Virus record (IMG/VR): IMGVR_UViG_3300000243_000004
Span: 1 to 41,904 of that record
Length of the DNA: 41,904 nt
Reading direction: 5' to 3' (one strand)
From: a virus
Of this stretch, positions 8,625 to 15,802 are shown piece by piece (within the stretch, counting starts at the first letter, position 1; every line of letters starts with the position of its first letter). The notes below the pieces were generated by a model, which did not search any database, had not been told where the DNA came from, and worked only from the letters and a program-made list of their open reading frames with translations. The position numbers were made by a program, and so were the translations under genes.

Positions 8625-9464
8625 TTAGAAAGGAAGATCATCTTTTGGAGTTGTTGAATCTTCAGGAAATAAAGCATCAAATTGATCTGCTTTGTTTTTC
8701 TTAACATTACTAGTATCTAAACTAAAGTTACTAGGTTTTGCTGGTTCTGATTTTGTAGGGAAAGCATTTTCACTTACATTATCTGATTCTGTTTCTTCTG
8801 GTGCTAGCCATTTTTCTAGAGCAGATTTCATTTCATCAAATGAATAGATTTTAAATAATCCTTCTTTAGGATTTGGTTGCTCATTTGTCCAAGTTTCTAC
8901 TTGAGTAGCATCTTCACTTAAGGGTGATGTTTTTAATCTAACACGTACTGATGATTTGTTATAAGGAGTACCTGTTGATTCTGGTCCTACTGTTTCTACT
9001 GTAAGGTCTCTACCACCTACTATATCTGTGTAATCTCCGATTTCATCATCAACAGCTAGTGCTAATAATTCTTCATATACTTGTTTGCCAAATTGCCATA
9101 ATCTAACACCTTTATCTTCTTCTCCACGTACTACTACAGGAACGAAAATACGGTTTTTAGCATCTAACTTTTTAGCTAATACATAATTTTCTTTAGTATA
9201 CTCTTCTCTAAGCTTTTCTGCAAAGAGAGCAATTGGGTCTTTATCCCCAAAATTAGTTGGAGAAATCATTACCTTATTGGTAATACCATAATAGAACTTT
9301 AATTCTGTAAATGGGTTGGAAGTATCATACGTAGAGGGTACGATTCTAATTTGTTGTTTACCTACTGTAGGTCTCCAAAAAATGGTTGTGTAATCAATTT
9401 TTCCACCAGCTTGTGGTTTCGATTGGAGTGTATCCAATTTTGCTTTTAATGCATTTAAATCCAT
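8625..9464 (-). CDS. gp32: Single-stranded DNA-binding protein, T4 gp32-like
   Basis: It coats single-stranded DNA during replication and recombination. The 279 residues follow gp32 architecture: a short N-terminal basic region, a central OB-type core (starting near IFWRPTVGKQQIRIVPS), then a low-complexity acidic C-terminal tail. The gp32 assignment also rests on its position directly before uvsX. The extreme C-terminus is DDLPF, which closely resembles the DDIPF tip of bacterial SSB used to recruit partner proteins. A CGTATATT promoter-like motif lies 41 bases before its ATG. Confidence 0.85.
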   Translation of the reverse strand: MDLNALKAKLDTLQSKPQAGGKIDYTTIFWRPTVGKQQIRIVPSTYDTSNPFTELKFYYGITNKVMISPTNFGDKDPIALFAEKLREEYTKENYVLAKKLDAKNRIFVPVVVRGEEDKGVRLWQFGKQVYEELLALAVDDEIGDYTDIVGGRDLTVETVGPESTGTPYNKSSVRVRLKTSPLSEDATQVETWTNEQPNPKEGLFKIYSFDEMKSALEKWLAPEETESDNVSENAFPTKSEPAKPSNFSLDTSNVKKNKADQFDALFPEDSTTPKDDLPF

Positions 9465-9505
9465 AATGTAACTTATTTTTAATTATAACTGTTTATATGT
9501 AACGG

Positions 9506-9515
9506 AATATACGAA
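9506..9515 (-). promoter_or_regulatory. CGTATATT promoter-like motif before the gp32 gene
   Basis: The sense strand reads TTCGTATATT, 41 bases before the gp32-like start. It shares its core with two other sites, before the polymerase-like gene and the 85-residue gene, and may be an early or middle promoter. Confidence 0.45.
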
Positions 9516-9535
9516 CTATATTTTGGGGAACCAAA

Positions 9536-10003
9536 TTATACTTCGATTATTTTATATATTTTTGTGTTTAATTGACTTAAATCATTATGTTGTGTAAGTA
9601 AAACACAATTTCTATAATGTTGCCAATCTATCTGGAATTTAGTATCTACTACACCACCATTTAACTTCTTAATTAACTCATTAAGGGCGTTTATAGTATA
9701 TAAAGTATTAGATTCTTTCTTTCTATGTACCAATATAGTGTTTTCTGGAATTGTTTGTACATTTCCTTGGTCTACATTATAAGTTACAACGTATTCATCT
9801 TTACCCACGATCTCGAGGACAAACATTTTATTGTATATAATGGTGTATCTGCTTGTAATCTCTTCTAATAAAGAATCTAAATTCTCTAAATTTGTGAAGG
9901 TACAAAATAACTTATTGTTCAAATCTCCTATGTTTTGGAATGACGTTATAACATCATAGTTCGTGTTATACGTATTTGGAGAATTATTTAAAATCGTAGT
10001 CAT
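9536..10003 (-). CDS. Uncharacterised protein between polymerase and gp32 genes
   Basis: I do not recognise this 155-residue protein. It has no signal peptide or membrane helix, and is mixed alpha/beta, with a C-terminal part rich in Leu and polar residues (INALNELIKKLNGG, then DWQHYRNCVLL). Its start overlaps the 3' end of the polymerase-like gene by 20 bases, and a GAAGG lies just before the ATG, hinting at translational coupling. Because of its position it may act with the polymerase or the SSB, but the sequence shows no motif for that. Confidence 0.65.
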   Translation of the reverse strand: MTTILNNSPNTYNTNYDVITSFQNIGDLNNKLFCTFTNLENLDSLLEEITSRYTIIYNKMFVLEIVGKDEYVVTYNVDQGNVQTIPENTILVHRKKESNTLYTINALNELIKKLNGGVVDTKFQIDWQHYRNCVLLTQHNDLSQLNTKIYKIIEV

Positions 10004-11261
10004 AACCTTCTTTTGTTTTTGTATTCAGTTTATACTTAGTAAATATATTTTTTATATCTTCTATTACTTCTTTTTCACTTTCATCCCAGTCAATTAAGAA
10101 CGAATCGTAAGTATATAATACCAATTGAGACTTTTTATTTCTCAATACCTTTATCATATCCCATAATATACGAACGTTCATTGACGTCTCCAAATTTTGT
10201 AGCAAGTAATTAAAAAGTTTTTGTGGATTCATATCCTCCAAATTTTCCTTTTTATATACAAAATTAGAAATCGGACACGTTATCTCCCCTTCGCTTTCAA
10301 ATTTACTCCAGAGATCTTTTACGTATATATCAATTTTCTTAAAAAATTCCAGGTGTTTGTATTCCTTGAATACTCCTCCGTATAGTTGCTTAAATGTTAA
10401 TTCCTTAGATTTGGCGTAGTCAACTTTATATAAAGCTTGTAAATGGCTATGAATATCAACAGAGGGGAAATTATAATCAATGAGGCGACAAGACAGGCTA
10501 GGATGATAAGCGCTAATATCAATGTCAATAAATACCCCATTGCTTGGGATAAAGCTTTTTCTACATCCGTTTTTGTGGGAAAGTGCTGCATAGTTTACGT
10601 TTTTAAATTTATTTGAGGGTCGTGTTGTGGTTGTCCGAAGGTTGTACTGAGTGTATGCTCGTTCACCATCAATTTTATGGAAGTGCTCTTCGAAGGTTGG
10701 TTTGTGTATTTGTATTCCATTTCGTTCGAGGTAGTTGAACACCAAGGATACTTTAGTATTAAAGAATTCATCATATTTAGTTTTTTCTCTGTTAATATTC
10801 GCTTTTAGATCTTCAAAAATGTGTTCGCACAATTCATAATGTTTAACAATCGGGATAATCGTGTTTACACAAATTTCATCCTTATGTTGGTTGTAAAATA
10901 TTTCGTGTGCTTTGGTAGTTGGTCGTATATACGTATGAGGTGGTGCGGTTATGTCATAAAGAGTTTTGTTTGGAAAATAATGTAATATTTCCTTCTTATC
11001 GCGACAATACAATTTTTCAAATTTGTTTATTAACCTTTCAATGCTTGTCTTATACGTGATTAACTCATTAGTAACTTCACTATGATGTATACCCACCATA
11101 AAGCCTTTAGTTGCTTCAAGTGGTCTAATATACATTAAACTTACGTGATTTAGTACGGGGTGTATAGTATCATTATAAGGGATTACTTCGATGAAAGCCT
11201 CCTTATAACTACTATTAATTAGAACATCTAACTGTTCCTTATTTTCTATCAACCAGTACAT
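9984..11261 (-). CDS. Short divergent family-A DNA polymerase-like protein
   Basis: The C-terminal half of this 425-residue protein carries, in order, the family-A polymerase landmarks. These are TTTTRPSN...NVNYAAL (about 210-226, cf. TGRLSS...NLQNIP), motif A with D248 (DIDISAYHPSL), motif B K286-x3-F290-x3-Y294-G295, a Q-x-helix (LLQNLETSMNVRIL) and motif C TYDS at 384-387. The position of the usual motif A glutamate is His253. The N-terminal 200 residues are short and show no intact DEDD exonuclease. T4-type phages normally use a family-B enzyme (gp43), which is not in this window. Replicative role is inferred from neighbours gp32, uvsX and the helicase. It could also be an accessory polymerase. 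Confidence 0.75.
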   Translation of the reverse strand: MYWLIENKEQLDVLINSSYKEAFIEVIPYNDTIHPVLNHVSLMYIRPLEATKGFMVGIHHSEVTNELITYKTSIERLINKFEKLYCRDKKEILHYFPNKTLYDITAPPHTYIRPTTKAHEIFYNQHKDEICVNTIIPIVKHYELCEHIFEDLKANINREKTKYDEFFNTKVSLVFNYLERNGIQIHKPTFEEHFHKIDGERAYTQYNLRTTTTRPSNKFKNVNYAALSHKNGCRKSFIPSNGVFIDIDISAYHPSLSCRLIDYNFPSVDIHSHLQALYKVDYAKSKELTFKQLYGGVFKEYKHLEFFKKIDIYVKDLWSKFESEGEITCPISNFVYKKENLEDMNPQKLFNYLLQNLETSMNVRILWDMIKVLRNKKSQLVLYTYDSFLIDWDESEKEVIEDIKNIFTKYKLNTKTKEGYDYDFK

Positions 11262-11280
11262 ATACCTTTATTTATGGGTA

Positions 11281-11290
11281 AATATACGAT
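11281..11290 (-). promoter_or_regulatory. CGTATATT promoter-like motif before the polymerase gene
   Basis: The sense strand reads ATCGTATATT, 19 bases before the ATG of the polymerase-like gene. It sits where the structural block ends and the replication block begins. Confidence 0.45.
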
Positions 11291-11314
11291 TAATTTATGC
11301 GGTAGCCTAGTTTT

Positions 11315-12154
11315 TTAGTAGTTTTTTCTTATTGAAGTACCTACCTCCCTACTTATAGTAGGAGGTATTATATCTTTAGCAATTTCTTCACCTTCAAATG
11401 GGATTAAGACTCTATGTGGAGATGCAGAATGAAATTTACCTTCCATAATTACTCCCCTAGTTGAATATACATGATAATTACCAGCATAATTTTCATTTGT
11501 ATCTTGAACCTTTAATTCTCCTCCTTTAGTTGTATAATATTCATTTTTTAAAGGGCGATAATATTTTAAATACCTACCTTTAAAGAAATTTGAAAACCCT
11601 CTAATATTTTTTTCTTTTTCGTATAGTAGAGCTATATTTCTATTAATATCATAAACCTCTATTGGTTTACCTACTAATATCCAATCTATTTTAATAGCAG
11701 TATATAACTGAAATGGTACAATTGGATTTTGATTAAAGAAATTATTATAGGTTAGTTGGTTAACTTCTAAGTAATTATTATTAACATTGTGTTTTAAAAA
11801 ATATCTTTGATATTCTCCAGTCTCATATTCTCCTTCAGTTGGGAAAACTATATTTCCTTTTGGGGTGGTAATTGAAATGGGAGATGATGATGTTGATAAA
11901 CTATATCCTATAGGAACTTCTGTTTGGGGAAAAGTAGGATCGCTATCAGAAGGAAGTGATGGTGAATTTGGGGTGTCTTCAAATAATCTTACTAATTGTT
12001 GGTTATTACCATCTTGGGGGGTTTTACCAGTATAATATTTACCATCAGATGTTTTAAAATAAGACCCAACATAGGATTCACCGGTATCTACTAATTGGTA
12101 TTCTTTCCCATTAGTAGATAAATTAGTAGTTAATTGTGATTTTGGGTAGTACAT
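11315..12154 (-). CDS. Uncharacterised baseplate/tail-region protein with an internal repeat
   Basis: This 279-residue protein closes the tail gene block. Residues about 16-59 and 211-254 can be aligned without gaps over 44 positions, sharing a G-E...DT-x-E-x-Y-x-G-x-Y...G...GK pattern. It therefore has two copies of a small, probably beta-rich module flanking a central domain. There is no signal peptide or membrane helix. Its position after the hub-like gene suggests a baseplate or fibre-attachment component. I do not recognise a named family. Confidence 0.6.
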   Translation of the reverse strand: MYYPKSQLTTNLSTNGKEYQLVDTGESYVGSYFKTSDGKYYTGKTPQDGNNQQLVRLFEDTPNSPSLPSDSDPTFPQTEVPIGYSLSTSSSPISITTPKGNIVFPTEGEYETGEYQRYFLKHNVNNNYLEVNQLTYNNFFNQNPIVPFQLYTAIKIDWILVGKPIEVYDINRNIALLYEKEKNIRGFSNFFKGRYLKYYRPLKNEYYTTKGGELKVQDTNENYAGNYHVYSTRGVIMEGKFHSASPHRVLIPFEGEEIAKDIIPPTISREVGTSIRKNY

Positions 12155-12170
12155 TGTTTAATTTATATTT

Positions 12171-15100
12171 TTAGATATTATCCCATGTTTTTTTAGCTGA
12201 TTGGAAAAATGATAATTTAGTTTTATATGTAGGAGAGTCTGAGGTAAAATTTTCTTTTCCTTCAGGGGACCACCATTTATTAATATAAGTTGTAGTCCAA
12301 TTATAAGGATTTGATGTGAAACCTTTAGCACTAACCCTATTCTGCATAAATTTTAGGAAGTTTTCATCGTTTTCAAAAGCTGCAAATTCTCTTAAGCTTA
12401 CTGCATCTTCTCTAGAGAATCTAGCTACTATGAGTTTACTTGATATACTATCTTTACTACCTCCCCAAACTCCACTATCTGTTTGGACTCCAGAATAATT
12501 ATTACCCCCTGCTGAATTAAAGGATCCATTACTTTTACTAGCTTCAGACCATAGTATAGCAAATATAGCAAGTCCTAAATCTTCACCCGCAATTCTAAGT
12601 AATATTTCTTTTGCTTTAGCATAAGTTAATTTTGAAGAGGGAAATGAAGTTAATACTGGGAGTTCTTCATAACGGCTATTACGTGCTGTTTGTTTTTTTA
12701 AATTCTCTTCTGATATAGAAAAAATATAAGGAGTAATTTCGTTTATTTTAGGTACTACTATTGTACCTAAAGATGTTCCCCAATTATTATTAGATATTTC
12801 ATGGTTTACTTTTGTAATTATAAATTTTAAGGAGGTACTGTATGCCTTAGGTAAAAATCTTTGATTAACATCTAGGGCATTAAATATTTTAATCCCCGAT
12901 AACCCATCAATAGTTAAATTTAAATCCATAGGAATAAACCCTATAGTATTTGAAGGAACTAATTTATTCCCCTTTTCATATACTTGAGTGTTGATTTGGT
13001 TTATAAAACCCTTAAATAAAGAACTTCCTATTTTATAAAAATCACTATTAAAATAAAAGTATAAAGGTTCCTCAATAGTTCTTCCATTTAATTTTCCACC
13101 AAGGGCATTAATTAACCATTGTATATAACTTTGAATATTTAAATCTTCAGGTAAATCATCTTTTTCTCTTTTAGCAAGTGTTTTAATGTAACTAGTTTTT
13201 GCTTCAAGAAAATATTCGGCCCATGTAACATTACTGTATGTTCTTTTAGTAACAGGACATCTTTCGTCTATATCTCTTGTACCCGTACCCTTATAAGTTC
13301 CTACATAAGAGATTTCTTGTTTTCTAAAAGTTGAACCACCAATAATTTCTATGTTTTTTAAAGAAAGAAAATCAGGACCATAGAAAAGATCAACATCCGC
13401 TTTTTCAAAATGCTCATACATTTTTTGAACTTGTTCAGAAGTGAAAGGATAAAATTCGGGTTGGATTTTTGGAGGTGTAAGTTCAGCATCCTCAGGATCA
13501 TCATAATCAACAGCATACGCATCCTTTAATCCTTCAGTCCATTTAGAAAAAGACGTCCCATCATAATTTTTAGTGGATTCATTTTGTGCTGTTGCTCCAA
13601 TAGTAATCATACTTGCCAATTCTGGGCCTATTTTAGTTCTAAATCCAAAATCTCTTACAAAATTTGATGTTGATTTTGTATAATCACTATAGTTATACCC
13701 ATAAATTTCAAAGGAGGTGGGAGTTTCTACAAATCTACACCCAAAGTTTGTAGACTTTTCTATTCCGGGGATAGGGTTTTGATCTATTATTTTAATTACG
13801 TTATCATCTTGTATAATTGGTTCTAATTTATTAAGGTTTCCTAAAGAATCATTTATACCATCACATATACTTGATAAAAACTTAAAAAGGGTGATATTAC
13901 CATCTTTAGTATTTTTTTCTAAAATAGTTGAAACAAAATCATAATTAAGATAAATATTCATAATATCCCCATATATTATATTGGTTTCTTCTTCTTGAAT
14001 TGTAAAATTTTTCAATTTAGCAAATGCCTTATAAAAGTTTTTAACACCTACTTTTTTATCTTTAAGTTCCTGGGGGTTTGATATATTTAGTACTGAAGTA
14101 AAAGCAGGTTTAATTAAACATATTTTAGGATTAAAGGAAACTTGGTTAATAAAAGTAGAGCATATACTTTCAGTACTTGTATCAAAAGTAAGAACTTTAT
14201 CCGTATTAATAGAAGGGATGCAATATTTTTCTAATTTTGCTAGTAACTCACTAAAAGTTAAATAATAAGTATATTTGTTACTATCTATTCCCGTAGGGCG
14301 GAATTGGTCATCTTCATTACTTTTGTATTTTTTTCTTATTACGTAATCTATTTCTGTTCCAGATGTATCTGTTTCTTTTAAATTAGAAAATAAAGAAAAA
14401 TAATTCGTTTGGTTACCACTCCAAAAGTCAGGTTTACTTGAAGCTATATCGTTAAATAAATTAAGGGATAAGGTAGAAGATCCTGCATTAGTTATAATAG
14501 GACTTGATACAGTCTTTAGTTGAGCGGTTTGTGCATTACCCTTTTCAAGGGTTTTCTTTAAAGATGCCGCAGATACCAGATCTGATGGTAGTTTTACTTT
14601 TAGGGATTCTATAACATCCCCTATAGTAATTAATTTTAAAGTTATATTATAAGTACCATCGGGTTGAAAATTCCAATCAAAGTTAACTACTTTCCCTAAA
14701 AACCCATCATAGTTAGAACTATATTTTCTTTGATAAGTGCTAATTTCTTTAATTATTTCATTAAAGTTATTCTCATCATTAAACCACATATCTTCGATTA
14801 ATGTATTTTCAACAAATTTTAAAGTTCCACTATTGTCTACGTATTTACTCCACCCCCATTCTAATAACATAGTATACCCTAACTTTAAGTATAAAAGTTC
14901 TATTAACTCAAATTGAAATTTATTATAAGCCTTTAATTCTATTGTTGCTTCTCGAATTGAACCCCTATTTTTACAGTCGATTTTAGCTGAGATTAAACCC
15001 GGGCTAGGTACAAGACCAAAATCTGTCCCTCCTAAACCATAACTACTGTTATTCCATAAGCTATTAGTTTTAGATACTCCAGACCTATTAATATAAGTGT

Positions 15101-15482
15101 TACCCCCATCTGGTGATAATTCTGAAAGGGTGTTAAATAGAATAGCTTTTCTTGCTAATTGGTTTCCTGTAAATTTACTTGTGTTATCTAACCCTATATC
15201 TCTTAATTTTTGTTCTCCTGCGCTGATATTTGATTCTAATTCTTCAAATTTTCCGGTAGTAGGATTGTAAGTAGGAATTGATTCTTCATTATACTCTTCA
15301 CCACATTTTTCACTTACTGTTTGACCTATAACTCTTACGGATGAAGCAAGTTTTAACCAAGCATTATTATTACTTAATACACTAATATCAGATTTATTTC
15401 TGGTTTGTTTCCCATGTAAATACTGTCGTATTGAAATTTGACTTGAGACACTATTATTAATTGATTCTCCTATTATACTCAT
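12171..15482 (-). CDS. Large baseplate hub-like protein with C-terminal lysozyme-like domain
   Basis: At 1103 residues this is the longest gene here. The N-terminal part (about 160-230) has a segment rich in aromatic and charged residues (PSPGLISAKIDCKNRGSI, then LELLYLKLGYT-like text), a pattern I associate with hub proteins of marine T4-like phages. The last 160 residues resemble a glucosaminidase/transglycosylase fold, with a candidate catalytic Glu near residue 980 (ILWSEAS), then GGNNYSGVQ and VWGG. T4 carries a hub lysozyme in gp5, so a cell-wall-piercing role is plausible. Fold and catalysis are inferred from motifs only. It lies between the LysM protein and the duplicated-module protein. 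Confidence 0.65.
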   Translation of the reverse strand: MSIIGESINNSVSSQISIRQYLHGKQTRNKSDISVLSNNNAWLKLASSVRVIGQTVSEKCGEEYNEESIPTYNPTTGKFEELESNISAGEQKLRDIGLDNTSKFTGNQLARKAILFNTLSELSPDGGNTYINRSGVSKTNSLWNNSSYGLGGTDFGLVPSPGLISAKIDCKNRGSIREATIELKAYNKFQFELIELLYLKLGYTMLLEWGWSKYVDNSGTLKFVENTLIEDMWFNDENNFNEIIKEISTYQRKYSSNYDGFLGKVVNFDWNFQPDGTYNITLKLITIGDVIESLKVKLPSDLVSAASLKKTLEKGNAQTAQLKTVSSPIITNAGSSTLSLNLFNDIASSKPDFWSGNQTNYFSLFSNLKETDTSGTEIDYVIRKKYKSNEDDQFRPTGIDSNKYTYYLTFSELLAKLEKYCIPSINTDKVLTFDTSTESICSTFINQVSFNPKICLIKPAFTSVLNISNPQELKDKKVGVKNFYKAFAKLKNFTIQEEETNIIYGDIMNIYLNYDFVSTILEKNTKDGNITLFKFLSSICDGINDSLGNLNKLEPIIQDDNVIKIIDQNPIPGIEKSTNFGCRFVETPTSFEIYGYNYSDYTKSTSNFVRDFGFRTKIGPELASMITIGATAQNESTKNYDGTSFSKWTEGLKDAYAVDYDDPEDAELTPPKIQPEFYPFTSEQVQKMYEHFEKADVDLFYGPDFLSLKNIEIIGGSTFRKQEISYVGTYKGTGTRDIDERCPVTKRTYSNVTWAEYFLEAKTSYIKTLAKREKDDLPEDLNIQSYIQWLINALGGKLNGRTIEEPLYFYFNSDFYKIGSSLFKGFINQINTQVYEKGNKLVPSNTIGFIPMDLNLTIDGLSGIKIFNALDVNQRFLPKAYSTSLKFIITKVNHEISNNNWGTSLGTIVVPKINEITPYIFSISEENLKKQTARNSRYEELPVLTSFPSSKLTYAKAKEILLRIAGEDLGLAIFAILWSEASKSNGSFNSAGGNNYSGVQTDSGVWGGSKDSISSKLIVARFSREDAVSLREFAAFENDENFLKFMQNRVSAKGFTSNPYNWTTTYINKWWSPEGKENFTSDSPTYKTKLSFFQSAKKTWDNI

Positions 15483-15484
15483 CC

Positions 15485-15802
15485 TTAAAACTTATTTAAC
15501 TTATTATATGCACTTTGTATAGCACCAATGTTATTTGGTATTCTAATTTGTATTCCTAATGGTAAATAATAAGTATCTTGTGGGAATGAATCATTTGCTG
15601 TTGATATTATCCACCATAGGGAAGGATCACTATAGTACTCATTAGCTAAAATATCAAACCTATCTCCCGCTTCAGCATAAACATATATGTCATCCGGGGA
15701 TAAAGCAATTTCAGGGTATTTTACGCCCCTATAATATCTTATACCTCTAGTCCCGTTTGGGTCGGTTTTTGTTAATACTCTATTTCTTGTATATCTTCCC
15801 AT
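15485..15802 (-). CDS. gp53: LysM-domain baseplate protein, T4 gp53-like
   Basis: This 105-residue protein contains a LysM-like module at about 38-90 (AEAGDRFDILANEYYSDPS, then LWWIISTAN and IQIRIPN). Short LysM-type proteins with the WWIIS-x-AN pattern are typical baseplate components, including the T4 wedge protein gp53, although gp53 is longer (196). Its ATG overlaps the previous stop by one base (TAATG), indicating translational coupling to the 756-residue tail protein. The hub-like gene follows after two bases. Confidence 0.7.
   Translation of the reverse strand: MGRYTRNRVLTKTDPNGTRGIRYYRGVKYPEIALSPDDIYVYAEAGDRFDILANEYYSDPSLWWIISTANDSFPQDTYYLPLGIQIRIPNNIGAIQSAYNKLNKF

Noticed and set aside
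10397-10591. A 64-codon minus-strand frame with hydrophobic segments nested in the polymerase-like gene
   Set aside because: It lies wholly within the polymerase motif A region in another frame, has no promoter or leader of its own, and its hydrophobicity can be explained by the AT-rich coding sequence read out of frame.
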